A stretch of 64,000 nucleotides of DNA from Caldimonas brevitalea. Lineage in GTDB: Bacteria; Pseudomonadota; Gammaproteobacteria; Burkholderiales; Burkholderiaceae_C. Every line of letters starts with the position of its first letter. The stretch's first letter is position 1. The stretch is from the NCBI RefSeq assembly GCF_001017435.1, contig NZ_CP011371.1, positions 868,001 through 932,000 on the forward strand. The letters run 5' to 3'. The notes under the pieces are model-generated. The model made no database searches. It had not been told where the DNA came from and worked only from the letters and a program-made list of their open reading frames with translations. Positions 1 through 9,489 of this stretch are shown here, one piece after another. A program made the position numbers and the translations under genes.

Positions 1-894
<894 letters not shown>

Positions 895-1023
895 CTATCA
901 AGGTGTCCATCAAGATTGGACCACGACACTGCGGTGCTCGCGCCGGGAAGGCGGCTGCGGAACTCGCCCTTTTTGAAGAGCGCCTGCGCGCTCTTCAAAC
1001 GGAGCTCAGACAGTCCTCGCCGA

Positions 1024-1042
1024 CCCCGCGCTGCGCGCGGGG
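1024..1042. repeat. GC-rich palindrome, 8-bp arms
   Basis: Arms CCCCGCGC and GCGCGGGG are separated by TGC. There is no T run on either side, so it is not an obvious terminator. Confidence 0.5.
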
Positions 1043-1322
1043 CAACCTTCTCGTCGCTGCGCTCCTCGACGCCGCACACGGGAGGGGGAGAGCCACGGCT
1101 CGCTGCGCCTCGCCTCGAATGGCTGCCTCTTCCTGCGGAAGAGGTTCGCCTAGTGCGCGTGCGCGCGCTCTAACGTCTACGCGTCCCCGGTTCACAACGG
1201 ATTGAGCCGACACCCGTGTCGCAAACCACCCATTCGAGACCGAGACGGAGCACGAGCACGAGCACAGCGAAGTGCGCCGCGCTCCGATACCCAGGCCAAC
1301 GCCGAAACATCCCTGGTTGACC

Positions 1323-1343
1323 CCCTCTCCCACGGGGAGAGGG
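1323..1343. repeat. Palindromic repeat CCCTCTCCC-ACG-GGGAGAGGG
   Basis: Perfect 9-base arms with a 3-base loop, followed by TGGGGGAG. From general knowledge, CCCTCTCCC/GGGAGAGGG palindromes occur as dispersed intergenic repeats in many proteobacterial genomes. Only one copy is visible here. Confidence 0.55.
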
Positions 1344-1536
1344 TGGGGGAGTGGGTTGTTTGGCTGGCAGCGGGTCCCCTTATGACGAGCTGAGCAGCGC
1401 AGGGGTGGGCGGAAAAAGAAGGGCCGATTGTCTGAGCCCGCAGGGCGAGTTTGAGGCCCTTCCCGCCCGCCCCGAGCAGCGCAAGGCACCCCCGGCGCAG
1501 CCGGGGGCGAGGATTAGGGTGCCCTTTCTTTTGGTG

Positions 1537-1564
1537 CCTTTTCTTTGGGCAAGCAAAGAAAAGG
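1537..1564. repeat. Palindromic repeat with CCTTTTCTTTG / CAAAGAAAAGG arms
   Basis: Perfect 11-base arms flank the loop GGCAAG. A partial extra copy of the left arm (CCCTTTCTTTTGG) lies just upstream at 1522-1534. The arms are pyrimidine/purine segregated and stand out from the surrounding GC-rich DNA. This looks like a dispersed intergenic repeat unit and not a terminator, because there is no T run directly after the stem. Confidence 0.6.
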
Positions 1565-1908
1565 TACTGCGCCGCCGGGCGCACATCCCGGCACTCGCCC
1601 GCAGGGCGATCGCCCCAACGGGGCGACACCCCCTCCCCAAGCCGAGCAAGAGCAAGCCTCGCCCCCGCCGCCCCGGTTCTTCGAGACGAAAAACCGGTGA
1701 GCCTACATCCATTTTCAACCCACGCCCCGCCACCACCGCAGGCCGGATTCGCACGCCGGAAGCAGCTTTTCCCTTATTCGAAAACACCCCCGAAAACCGG
1801 TGAGGCACTGCTGCACGAGGGAGGCGAAATCGTGAGCCGGGGGGCCGCAAGCCGGCGCTGCGGCCGTCGATATACGAGACATCCGCTTACATCATTTGAG
1901 AGCCCCCC

Positions 1909-3846
1909 GTGAAGCAGCATGTTGTCCTCCCCATCGCGCTCGCCCTGTCGCAGGCGCTGATCCTCAGTGCGTGTGGTGGTGGTGGTGGCGGCGGATCATC
2001 CGATCCTGCCGCTGCTGACGCCGGCACGCAGAGCTCGACCCCCGTGTCCGCCCCCGAAACCCGTTCCGTCGCCGCGTCGTCGGTCACCGCCGGCACGATG
2101 ACGACAACAACAACAACAACGACCACCACGACGACCACCACCACTGCAGTGGTGCCGTCCCGCCTTGTCGCGCAAGAAGGCAATCCCGAAGTGATGGTGG
2201 CCTCAACCGCCCCCGCCACGCTGGCGCCGCTCGAAGTGGCCCGCTCCAGCTTCGAGGAAGCGTTCAGCTACAAGGCCCCGGGCTGGAACGTCAACGAGTA
2301 CGGCGGCGCGATATCCCGGCTGGGCAAGAGCAACGACGCCGCGACCGGCACCGGCTCGCAGTCGTTCACGCTGATCAGCAAGGGCACCGGCGACTCGAAT
2401 CTGCTGCGTGGCTTCCCGATGAAGCAGGGCTACGTCTATCAAGTGAGCGTCAAGTACAAGCTGCCGGTGGGCAAGTCGGCCGTGATGATGTTGCGCCACG
2501 ACGCGCAGCCGTGGAACTCGATTGCCCAGCAGACCGTGCAGGGCAATGGACAGTGGCAACAGCTGACGCTGAAGGCCGCGTTTCCCCATGCAGACGCGCT
2601 GGGCAGCTTCCGAGTCGCCCACAAGCACCTCGACACGCCCATCCTGATCGACGACTTCCAGATGGTGGAGTCCAAGCCGAACCTGATGACGTTCAGCCAT
2701 GGCCAGCCGGTCTCGCCGCTGTTCACCGGCATCCACGTCAACCGCTTGGGCACTCACAACGCCTGGCCTGCGCTGGGCGTGAAGATGATGCGCCTGCACG
2801 ACACCGGCACCACCTGGGGTGCGATGCAACCCACCGACGCCCCGGTGGACTTCTCGACCAATGCCGCGGCGCGCCGGCTCGACTACTACGTCTTCAGCTA
2901 CCGTCGTCCCGACGTCGCGTTGATGTACACCTTCACCAACGTGCCGAAGTGGGCCGCGCTCGACCCCACGCGCACCGACTACCGCACCACCGGCGTGGCC
3001 GACCTCGAGAGCTTCCGCCGTTTCGTGCGCCAGATCGGCACGCGCTACAAGGGCCACATCCGCTACTGGGAAATGTGGAACGAGTCGAACTACTCCTTGT
3101 TCTGGACCGGCGGCCCGGTGCACCTGGCCGAACTGACCCGCGTCGCGGCTGAAGAGCTGAAGGCCATCGACCCCGAGAACAAGATCGTCGCCGCCAACGT
3201 GATCTGGAACGGTCAGCACTTCCTCGAGGACTATCTCGATGCCGGTGCCCGCGACCATGTCGATGTGCTCTCGTATCACCACTACACCGAGAACGGCCCG
3301 GTGGCGAACGCAGTGTTCCACTACAACATGCGCGAACTGGCCGCTCGCCACGGGCTGTCGCATCTGCCCATCTGGAACACCGAAGGGGATGCCACCTGCA
3401 CCGAGGTGACGCCGTTGTGTGCCGGGGTCGACCTGATGCAGGAGCAGGCGCAACTGAGCGCCGGTGCCGTGCTGACGATGGCCGCGTCGGGTGTTGGTAA
3501 CTACAACTACTACACGCTCGAGGGCCGCAGCCCCGACCGCGCGCTGTTGTCGAGTGCCGACTGGAGCACGCTGACCGCCGGTGGCAAGGCCTACCAGAGC
3601 GTCGCCGCCTGGCTGGCGGGCGCCACGGTGCAGGACAGCTGGTGCGAAGCGACCCACTGCGTGCTGCGTTTGCAAGGTCGCGGCTGGGCTCTGTGGCCGG
3701 CGCGTGAAGCGGTGAACATCACGCTGCCCTTCACGCCGGTGGCGGCGCGCACCACGGACGGCCAACGCCTGTCGGTCTCCGGCGCCACGCGCTTCCTGCT
3801 CAACCAGCCGGTGTTCTTCGAGATCGCCAACGCCGTGACGTTCTAA
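1909..3846 (+). CDS. Secreted lipoprotein with clan-A glycoside hydrolase-like catalytic domain
   Basis: A 645-residue predicted outer or periplasmic lipoprotein, probably a glycosidase acting on an extracellular polysaccharide. A GTG start gives a signal peptide ending in the lipobox LSAC at residue 22, followed by seven Gly. Residues 65-79 are 15 consecutive Thr, a flexible linker. Residues about 110-255 look like a beta-sandwich carbohydrate-binding module (CBM4/9 type; SFEEAFSYKAPGWN to PILIDDFQMVES). Residues about 260-640 form the catalytic barrel. WEMWNESN places the likely acid/base at Glu392, and IWNTEGD places the likely nucleophile at Glu492. These are the Asn-Glu and strand-7 Glu of clan GH-A, nearest GH39/GH5-like proteins. 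Substrate is unknown. A hairpin terminator follows, and the gene appears monocistronic. Confidence 0.75.
   Translation: MKQHVVLPIALALSQALILSACGGGGGGGSSDPAAADAGTQSSTPVSAPETRSVAASSVTAGTMTTTTTTTTTTTTTTTAVVPSRLVAQEGNPEVMVASTAPATLAPLEVARSSFEEAFSYKAPGWNVNEYGGAISRLGKSNDAATGTGSQSFTLISKGTGDSNLLRGFPMKQGYVYQVSVKYKLPVGKSAVMMLRHDAQPWNSIAQQTVQGNGQWQQLTLKAAFPHADALGSFRVAHKHLDTPILIDDFQMVESKPNLMTFSHGQPVSPLFTGIHVNRLGTHNAWPALGVKMMRLHDTGTTWGAMQPTDAPVDFSTNAAARRLDYYVFSYRRPDVALMYTFTNVPKWAALDPTRTDYRTTGVADLESFRRFVRQIGTRYKGHIRYWEMWNESNYSLFWTGGPVHLAELTRVAAEELKAIDPENKIVAANVIWNGQHFLEDYLDAGARDHVDVLSYHHYTENGPVANAVFHYNMRELAARHGLSHLPIWNTEGDATCTEVTPLCAGVDLMQEQAQLSAGAVLTMAASGVGNYNYYTLEGRSPDRALLSSADWSTLTAGGKAYQSVAAWLAGATVQDSWCEATHCVLRLQGRGWALWPAREAVNITLPFTPVAARTTDGQRLSVSGATRFLLNQPVFFEIANAVTF
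2101..2145 (+). repeat. ACN triplet tract encoding 15 threonines
   Basis: Fifteen consecutive ACN codons (ACA, ACG, ACC and ACT mixed) follow an ATG codon. The codons are not identical, so this is less slippery than a pure repeat. An initial run of five ACA codons is the likely length-variable part. Confidence 0.85.
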
Positions 3847-3868
3847 CTAAGCGTCCCGCCGATCTGAG

Positions 3869-3929
3869 GCGCACCACCCGGTGCGCTTTCCAGCCCCCCG
3901 ACGTGCCTGCAAGGGCGCCCGGGGGGTTT
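3869..3929 (+). terminator. Tandem hairpins, probable terminator of the lipoprotein gene
   Basis: The first stem is GCGCACC / GGTGCGC (3869-3886) followed by TTTCC. The second is CCCCCCG / CGGGGGG (3894-3900 with 3920-3926) followed by TTTG. Both lie within 85 bases of the stop at 3846. T runs are short, so termination may be partial. Confidence 0.5.
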
Positions 3930-4079
3930 GTCGTTGCTGCGCGGGGCCGGGCTCGACAGGGATGCTGCTGCGCCATCCGACCGGAGGCGCGAGGCTTGCT
4001 TGTGTTGGGAAGGGCGTCGTCGTCGCTGCGCGTTCAGCGCACACGCCTTGTGCACATCGTCTTGAACCCGGGAGTCTGC

Positions 4080-4688
4080 ATGGCCGATTGGATCGTCCAG
4101 TTCATCGAATCTCATGGCTATCTCGGCGTCGCCTTGTTGATGGTGGCCGAGAACGTGTTTCCGCCGATACCGTCCGAACTCATCATGCCGTTCGCAGGCT
4201 ACACCGCGGCGCGTGGCGAACTGACGCCGCTGGGGGTGGTGCTGGCCGGCATCGCGGGGTCGGTGCTGGGCACCTTGGCCTGGTACTGGGCGGGCCGTCG
4301 TATCGGTAGTGAACGTCTGAAGCAATGGGCCGACCGACACGGCCGCTGGTTGACCGTGTCGGCGGACGACATCGAGCGCGCGGACCGCTGGTTTGACCGT
4401 CACGGCCACTGGTCGGTCGCGACGGGCCGTCTGGTGCCCGCCGTGCGCAGCGTGATTTCGGCGCCGGCCGGCATCTCCGGCATGAGCTTCAACCGCTTCT
4501 TGTTCTGGTCGGTGCTCGGCACGGCGGTGTGGACGGGCGCGCTGACCGGCGTGGGGTATTGGCTCGAAGACAACTACGAGCAGGTCGGCCGCTGGCTCGA
4601 CCCGTTGTCGACCGGCATCGTCGTCGTCGCGCTGCTCGGTTACGCGTACCGGGTGATCACGTTTCGTCGACGCGGCCGTAAGGCATGA
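4080..4688 (+). CDS. DedA-family inner-membrane protein
   Basis: A 202-residue DedA/SNARE-associated family protein. Bacterial DedA proteins are inner-membrane transporters linked to polyprenyl-phosphate or phospholipid flipping and envelope homeostasis. Hallmarks visible are the re-entrant loop motif ENVFPPIPSE near residue 25 with GYTAARGEL after it, the GSVLGTLAWYWAGR helix, and the second loop GRLVPAVRSVISAPAGISGM. A final hydrophobic segment precedes the basic tail RVITFRRRGRKA. The ATG at 4080 was chosen because CGGGAG lies 7 bases upstream and the protein then starts directly at the usual family N-terminus. Longer upstream in-frame reading is low-complexity and rejected. It seems to be a single gene. 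Confidence 0.9.
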   Translation: MADWIVQFIESHGYLGVALLMVAENVFPPIPSELIMPFAGYTAARGELTPLGVVLAGIAGSVLGTLAWYWAGRRIGSERLKQWADRHGRWLTVSADDIERADRWFDRHGHWSVATGRLVPAVRSVISAPAGISGMSFNRFLFWSVLGTAVWTGALTGVGYWLEDNYEQVGRWLDPLSTGIVVVALLGYAYRVITFRRRGRKA

Positions 4689-4837
4689 GCCGTGCGCGGC
4701 CGCTCGAAGGGGCTCGCACGCAGTGCGCAGCACGGAGGTATTCCCATGACCGAGCGCCGGCGTTCGCGACCCTGCTGCCCGTCGGCCGCGAAGTGGTTGC
4801 TATAAGGGCAGTTTCCACTTTCCGAAGGAGTGCCGCC

Positions 4838-5989
4838 GTGTCCACCGCTGTTCCCCTGTCCGCCCCCCACGGCGGCCCTGCCGGCACCGACCACGACCGG
4901 GAGGTGCCGGAGGTCGACCTGCTGAGCCCGCTGCGCCTGCGCGGCATCACCTTGCGCAACCGCATCGGCGTCGCGCCGATGTGCCAGTACTCGGCCACCG
5001 ACGGCTATGCCAACGATTGGCATCTGGTGCATCTCGGCAGCCGCGCGGCGGGGGGGGCCGCGCTGATCATCGTGGAGGCCACCGCGGTGGCCCCCGAAGG
5101 CCGCATCTCACCGGGTGACCTCGGTTTGTGGCGTGACGAGCATCTCGAGCCGTTGGCGCGCATCGCGCGTTTCGTCGAAGGGCAGGGTGCGGTGCCTGGC
5201 ATCCAGCTCGCGCATGCGGGTCGCAAGGGCAGCAGCAAGGTGCCATGGCAAGGCGGTGGTTTGATCACGCAGCCCGAGCAAGGTGGGTGGCCGGTGGTGG
5301 CGCCGAGTGCCGTGCCGTTCGCCGCCTCCGATCCGCCGCCGGCGGCACTCGACGCGGCGGGCATCGAGCGTGTGGTCGAGGCCTTCAAGAGCGCCGCGGC
5401 GCGCGCCTTGCGCGCCGGCTTCAAGGTGATCGAGATCCATGCGGCCCACGGCTATCTGCTGCACGAGTTCTTGTCGCCGTTGAGCAACCAGCGGCAGGAC
5501 GAGTACGGCGGCAGCCTCGACAACCGCATGCGGCTGGTGCTGCGCATCGCCCGCGAGCTGCGCGGGTTGATGCCCGATGAACTGCCGCTGTTCGTGCGAC
5601 TGTCGGCCACCGACTGGGTCGAGGGCGGCTGGGACGTGGAGCAGTCGGTGGTGCTGGCGCGGCAGCTGAAGTCGGTCGGCGTCGATTTGATCGACGTCTC
5701 GTCGGGCGGCGCCGTGCCGTCGGCGCGCATTCCCGTGGCGCCCAACTTCCAGGTGCCGTTCGCGCGCCGCATCCACGACGAGGCCGACATTCCCACCGCG
5801 GCGGTCGGCTTGATCACCGAGCCTCACCAGGCGGACGAGATCGTCACCGGCGGTGATGCGGACCTGGTGTTGCTGGCGCGTGAGATGCTGCGCGAGCCCT
5901 ACTGGGCGCTGAAGGCCCAGCAGGCGCTGGGCCAGGAGCCGAACTGGCCCCAGCCCTATGGCTACGCAGTGAAGCGCCGCGCGAAATAG
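4838..5989 (+). CDS. NADH:flavin oxidoreductase, old yellow enzyme family (NamA/YqjM-like)
   Basis: A 383-residue FMN-dependent ene-reductase that would reduce activated C=C bonds using NAD(P)H in the cytoplasm. The N-terminal strand LLSPLRLRGITLRNRIGVAP is typical of the thermophilic-like OYE subgroup, with the active-site Cys in MCQYSA. Substrate-binding HAGRKGSS and the family signature HAAHGYLLHEFLSPLSNQR followed by DEYGGSLDNR are both intact. The C-terminal GDADLVLLAREMLREPYWAL phosphate-binding segment is also intact. A GTG start at 4838 was chosen because AAGGAG sits 7 bases upstream (4825-4830). The in-frame upstream extension has no ribosome binding site. Physiological substrate cannot be told from sequence. 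Confidence 0.92.
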   Translation: MSTAVPLSAPHGGPAGTDHDREVPEVDLLSPLRLRGITLRNRIGVAPMCQYSATDGYANDWHLVHLGSRAAGGAALIIVEATAVAPEGRISPGDLGLWRDEHLEPLARIARFVEGQGAVPGIQLAHAGRKGSSKVPWQGGGLITQPEQGGWPVVAPSAVPFAASDPPPAALDAAGIERVVEAFKSAAARALRAGFKVIEIHAAHGYLLHEFLSPLSNQRQDEYGGSLDNRMRLVLRIARELRGLMPDELPLFVRLSATDWVEGGWDVEQSVVLARQLKSVGVDLIDVSSGGAVPSARIPVAPNFQVPFARRIHDEADIPTAAVGLITEPHQADEIVTGGDADLVLLAREMLREPYWALKAQQALGQEPNWPQPYGYAVKRRAK

Positions 5990-5997
5990 AGTGCCGC

Positions 5998-6024
5998 CCG
6001 GGTGGCGGCTGCAACGCCACCCGG
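5998..6024. terminator. Hairpin between convergent genes
   Basis: Arms CCGGGTGGCG and CGCCACCCGG (10 bases each) are separated by GCTGCAA. It sits 8 bases after the reductase stop and 35 bases beyond the stop of the convergent RTX gene. No T run is present, so it may act as an RNA end-stabiliser or weak two-way terminator. Confidence 0.5.
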
Positions 6025-6059
6025 TGACGGCGGTCGGCTGGCCGCCGTCGCGGTCCGGC

Positions 6060-7424
6060 TCAGGTGCCGTAGACGAAGTCGGTCGCATCCACCCCCGGCG
6101 CCACCGCAAACGCCACCCGGCCGATCAGGTGCGCATCGCCGCCCGCCGCGGCGGTGGCGTTGTACCAGATCTGCCCGTCGACGGTGTTGAGGTAGATGCC
6201 GGTCGCGTCGCCGGCTGTATTGCCGGTTTCGCCCAGGCCCTTGAAGAAGCTGCCGGCCGCCAGCGGGTTGCCCGCCAGGTTGCCGCCGACGAAGCCGAGC
6301 CCGACGATGCCCGGGCTCAAGGCGCCGCCCAGTCCGATGTCGAGCGCGTTGGCGAGCACGATGGTGTCGTCGAGGTGGCTGAAGTCGGTGATGCTGTCGG
6401 CATTGCCGGCGCCCCGGTGGCTGAACACGAAACGATCGTTGTTGGCGCCGCCGGTGAGGAAGTCCAGCCCGGTGCTGCCGGCCAGCGTGTCGTTGCCGCT
6501 GCTGCCGCTGAGCGTGTCGTCACCCGAGCCGCCGTTGAGCGCGTCGTTACCCGTGCTGCCGTTGAGCGTGTCGTTGCCGCTGCTGCCGTTCAGGCTGTCG
6601 TTGCCGGCGCCACCCTGCAGGCTGTCATTGCCGCCACCGCCGTTCAGCGTGTCGTTGCCGTCGAACCCCCATAGCGTGTTGTTCGAGCCGTTGCCGTTCA
6701 GCACATTCGCGAGCGCATTCCCCTGCCCGGTGGCTACGCCGGCCGAGGCGAGCAGCGTCAAGTTCTCGACGTTGGCATCGAGTGTGTCGCTGATCGAGGC
6801 CAGCACCGTGTCGGTGCCGCCCAGCGCCGCTTCGGCCACGGTGTCGCCCGCGGTGTCGATGTGATAGACGTCGTTGCCGCTGCCGCCGTTCAGGCTGTCG
6901 GCGCCCGCTGCGCCGTTCAGCGTGTCGTTGCCCGCGCCGCCGTTGAGCGTGTCGGTCCCGGCGCCGCCGTTGAGGGAATCGTTGCCGTTGCCACCATTCA
7001 GCGTGTCGTTGCCGTTGCCGCCGTTGATCGTGTCGTTGCCGTCGAGGCCCGACAGCGTGTTGTTCCGGTCGTTACCTTGCAGCACGTTGTTCAGGGCGTT
7101 GCCGGTGCCGTTGACTGCCGCCGGCACCAACGCGAAGTTGCCGCCGGGTTGCAGCACCAGCAGCGTCGGCGTGTTGTCGAGCGTCAGGTGCTCGACGTTG
7201 TTGCCCAGCGTGTAGCTGTTGACGCGCGAGAGCACGGTGTCGGTGCCCTGGTTGGCGTTCTCGAACACCTGATCGCCGGCTGAGTTGACGTTGTAGACGT
7301 CGTTGTTGACGCCGCCGAACATCGCGTCGTCGCCTGCCGACCAGTTGGCATTGAGCGTCGAGTTCAGGTCGACGCTGTTGTCCACCAGCGCTTCGCTGGC
7401 GGCACTGCCGTTGATGATGGCCAT
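6060..7424 (-). CDS. RTX-type calcium-binding repeat protein
   Basis: A 454-residue protein of the haemolysin-type calcium-binding repeat family, with no N-terminal signal peptide. Such proteins leave the cell by type I secretion through an uncleaved C-terminal signal and fold on Ca2+ outside. Two blocks of GGxGNDxLN nonapeptides (about residues 125-175 and 255-330) are separated by a segment with DVYHIDTAGDTVAEAALGGTDTV, a repeat often seen between RTX blocks. The last 120 residues (from DRFVFSHRGAGNADSITDFS) match the usual C-terminal region ending in DFVYGT. The ATG at 7424 follows GAGGAG. No catalytic domain is visible, so it may be structural or adhesive. No type I transporter genes are nearby. 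Confidence 0.85.
   Translation of the reverse strand: MAIINGSAASEALVDNSVDLNSTLNANWSAGDDAMFGGVNNDVYNVNSAGDQVFENANQGTDTVLSRVNSYTLGNNVEHLTLDNTPTLLVLQPGGNFALVPAAVNGTGNALNNVLQGNDRNNTLSGLDGNDTINGGNGNDTLNGGNGNDSLNGGAGTDTLNGGAGNDTLNGAAGADSLNGGSGNDVYHIDTAGDTVAEAALGGTDTVLASISDTLDANVENLTLLASAGVATGQGNALANVLNGNGSNNTLWGFDGNDTLNGGGGNDSLQGGAGNDSLNGSSGNDTLNGSTGNDALNGGSGDDTLSGSSGNDTLAGSTGLDFLTGGANNDRFVFSHRGAGNADSITDFSHLDDTIVLANALDIGLGGALSPGIVGLGFVGGNLAGNPLAAGSFFKGLGETGNTAGDATGIYLNTVDGQIWYNATAAAGGDAHLIGRVAFAVAPGVDATDFVYGT
6440..7047 (-). repeat. RTX nonapeptide-coding repeat blocks
   Basis: Two blocks of 27-base units code for GGxGNDxLN repeats: roughly 6900-7047 and 6440-6665 on this strand. The units share the plus-strand core GTCGTTGCCG with varied third positions. 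They belong to the RTX gene and are not an independent repeat array. Confidence 0.75.
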
Positions 7425-7786
7425 GGATGTCTCCTCGTGGGAACAGTGGAATGACATCGCAAGCCAGGCACAGGGCATGGCTTGCGAGACGGCGTCCCTC
7501 TTGCGACGCGACGCCGGCGGCTGCGCTGCGCCGGGTGGGCGCAGCGCGGCCCGGCGAGGCTCGGGCGGTGGCTCGTGGGGACACGACGCGCAGGACGAAC
7601 CGGGGCGGCGTGTGGGCCGCTGTGGCTGCAAGCTTCGGCGACCGCTTGCCGTACCGCCTCCCTCCTGCAGGTGCCCTCTTCAGCGGGTCTGCGCGTGCCC
7701 TCCCTCGGCACGCTTGTTGCCCAACCACGGCAGCAACCGATCGCCCAAGCTGGTTGGCGATGCGGTCGTCTACGCACAGGACATTC
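7425..7786. other. Divergent intergenic region between RTX and pagL-like genes
   Basis: These 362 bases separate two divergently read genes and should hold both promoters. In-frame upstream extensions of either gene are low-complexity and unlikely to be translated. No clear operator palindrome or promoter hexamer pair was recognised. Confidence 0.5.
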
Positions 7787-8392
7787 ATGTACGCCTCTTT
7801 CACGACAGGTCGACGGCGCATTCGTGCGCGCCTCGCACGTCCGTTGGCCGCATCCGCGCTGATGCTGGTCAGCTTGGGTTTTGCCAGCGCCGAAAGTCGC
7901 GCGGCGGGTTGGGAGCCGGAGATCGGCTTCTTGCAGCAGGGGTGGGCGGATGGCGTGCGCGCCACCACCGCCGGTGTCATCTGGCCCTGGTCACGTCACT
8001 GGGCCTGGGGCGGCGGACATCTGTCGGGCTACTGGGAGGCCGCGTTGAGCCGTTGGTCAGCCGACGGTGGCGACCAGGGGCGCGACCGATCGTGGATCAC
8101 GCAAGTGGGCGTGACGCCGGTGTTTCGGTGGCGCCCGGGCGGCCAGGACGGCGCCTGGTTTGTCGAAGGTGGCATCGGCCTGACGTTGATGACGCCGATC
8201 TACCGCAACGGCAACAAGCGCTTCAGCACCGCCTTCAATTTCGGCGATCACCTCGCCATCGGCCGCAATCTCGGTCAGCAAGGCCGGCACGAGCTGTCTC
8301 TGCGTGTGCAGCATTTTTCGAATGCCGGCATCCGCCACCCCAACCCGGGCGAAGACTTCGTTCAGCTGCGATACGCGCTGTCGTTTCGCTAG
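7787..8392 (+). CDS. pagL: Lipid A deacylase, PagL/acyloxyacyl hydrolase family
   Basis: A 201-residue outer-membrane beta-barrel enzyme predicted to remove the 3-O-acyl chain of lipid A. Residues 1-40 form a long basic signal peptide (RRRIRARLARPLAASALMLVSLGFASA). The barrel then shows alternating strands with GWEPEIGFLQQGWADGVRATT. The catalytic signature LSLRVQHFSNAG near the C-terminus supplies His176 and Ser178, the pair used by PagL. The protein ends in ALSFR with an aromatic two from the end, as outer-membrane barrels do. The ATG at 7787 has AGGA 6 bases upstream. Its stop overlaps the stop of the convergent imuA. Lipid A remodelling is the family role; the acyl position acted on is inferred. 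Confidence 0.85.
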   Translation: MYASFTTGRRRIRARLARPLAASALMLVSLGFASAESRAAGWEPEIGFLQQGWADGVRATTAGVIWPWSRHWAWGGGHLSGYWEAALSRWSADGGDQGRDRSWITQVGVTPVFRWRPGGQDGAWFVEGGIGLTLMTPIYRNGNKRFSTAFNFGDHLAIGRNLGQQGRHELSLRVQHFSNAGIRHPNPGEDFVQLRYALSFR

Positions 8393-9228
8393 CGTTGCGC
8401 CGTGCTGCCGGCGCCGTCCGGGTTTCCGACACGGAGGGCCGGTGTGCCGCAGCGCGGTGCGGGGGCGGTGATCCCGCTGGCACTGCCCGGTAGTGGGCCG
8501 ATCTGCGGTGCCCAGACGGCGGCCGTGGGTTCACGGCGCTCGATGACGCGCAGTTGCAAGCCGCGGCCGGCGTCCAACGTGACCAGGAGGCGCAGCCGCG
8601 CCGATGTGCGCTCAGCCGCCGCGCTCGACGGCCGCATCAGAAAGACCGGCCCGTCACACCACCGCGCCCGGGCCTGCAGGCGCCGCAGATGCAGCGGTGA
8701 CAGCTGCGGCAGCCACGCCAGCACGGCACCGCGAGTCGCGCCGCTCAGCACCTGTTCGACGGCCCACAAGCGTTCGGCGGCCGTTTCGCTGTCGATCCAC
8801 TCGAGGCGGGCTGGGTCGATCCCGGGCAGCCGGGCCCGCCGGGGCGTGGCGCGCCACGGGGCACCGATCAGCACCACTTCGTCGCCTTGCGCGGTGACCA
8901 AGCGCAATAGCGGCGCCAGCAGGCGCCACTCGAACACGCCGGCTTGCGGTTGCAGCAGTTCCGTCACGGCGCCGCAGGGCCAGCCGCCGCCCGGCAACTG
9001 CCGGTCCAGCGCGGCGTGGCCGGACGGCAGCACGGCCGTCGGGGCCACGCCGGCGCACGAAGCGGCCGCGGCCGACCCGACGCCGACCGACACGGATGGC
9101 CCGCAAGCGGCGGCACCCGGCCGCGCCGAGGACACCGGCGGCGCCAACAACGCAGAAGATGAAAAGGGCAACGGCGGAACCTCCGCCGGCGCGGAAGGTT
9201 CTGGCCGCCGGAGTGCAGCGGAGGTCAT
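8389..9228 (-). CDS. imuA: Translesion DNA synthesis-associated protein ImuA
   Basis: A 279-residue RecA-like accessory protein of error-prone repair, which normally works with ImuB and DnaE2. After a variable Ala/Pro-rich N-terminus (about 60 residues) comes the conserved block SGHAALDRQLPGGGWPCGAVTELL. Then follow FEWRLLAPLLRLV, VVLIGAPWRATPRRARLPGI, ERLWAVEQVLSG and the C-terminal LLVTLDAGRGLQLRVIERR. A perfect SOS box lies 15 bases upstream of the ATG, supporting LexA control. The ribosome binding site is weak. No imuB or dnaE2 follows: the next gene is convergent, with the stop codons overlapping. The ImuA assignment rests on motif layout plus the SOS box. Confidence 0.85.
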   Translation of the reverse strand: MTSAALRRPEPSAPAEVPPLPFSSSALLAPPVSSARPGAAACGPSVSVGVGSAAAASCAGVAPTAVLPSGHAALDRQLPGGGWPCGAVTELLQPQAGVFEWRLLAPLLRLVTAQGDEVVLIGAPWRATPRRARLPGIDPARLEWIDSETAAERLWAVEQVLSGATRGAVLAWLPQLSPLHLRRLQARARWCDGPVFLMRPSSAAAERTSARLRLLVTLDAGRGLQLRVIERREPTAAVWAPQIGPLPGSASGITAPAPRCGTPALRVGNPDGAGSTAQR

Positions 9229-9242
9229 GATGAGAGAAAATA

Positions 9243-9258
9243 CTGTATGCCCATACAG
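9243..9258 (-). promoter_or_regulatory. LexA (SOS) box upstream of imuA
   Basis: CTGT-ATGCCCAT-ACAG matches the proteobacterial LexA consensus CTGT-N8-ACAG exactly. The symmetry extends to TACTGTATG / CATACAGTA around a CC centre. It ends 15 bases before the imuA start, where it would cover the promoter. The opposite gene begins some 230 bases away and is less likely to be its target. Confidence 0.88.
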
Positions 9259-9489
9259 TATCGCAAGGCGGGAGGCTTGTCGAGAACCCCTTGCGGGGGA
9301 GGTGGCCGAGGCCCGGTCGGGGGTCGCCGGGCCGAGGGGAAGCGTTGCCACAACACGGGCCCATTGCGACGGTGATTCCACCGGGTGACGGGCCTGGCAT
9401 CGGGGGCCTCTACCGTAAAGAGTCTTAACCGGATGTGGTCCCCGGGTGCGACAATACCGCCCCCGAAGCTGAACCACCCTTGCCGCCCC

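Larger units (their letters stand above)
913..1908. other. About 1 kb non-coding region with palindromic repeats
   Basis: No convincing gene was found between the insertion sequence and the lipoprotein gene at 1909. The open frames here lack ribosome binding sites and recognisable domains, and they overlap each other in several frames. The stretch holds three clean hairpins (1024-1042, 1323-1343, 1537-1564). It also has a near-repeat of CGAAAACCGGTGAG at 1687-1701 and 1791-1804, the first copy with one extra A. The region looks like accumulated intergenic repeat DNA beside a mobile element. Confidence 0.6.

Noticed and set aside
913..1908. Several open frames of 60-160 codons in the region after the insertion sequence
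   Set aside because: They overlap each other on both strands, lack ribosome binding sites and have no recognisable content.
6440..7047. Regular repeats that could look like a CRISPR array
   Set aside because: The 27-base units are contiguous, keep frame, and code for GGxGNDxLN RTX repeats; there are no unique spacers.
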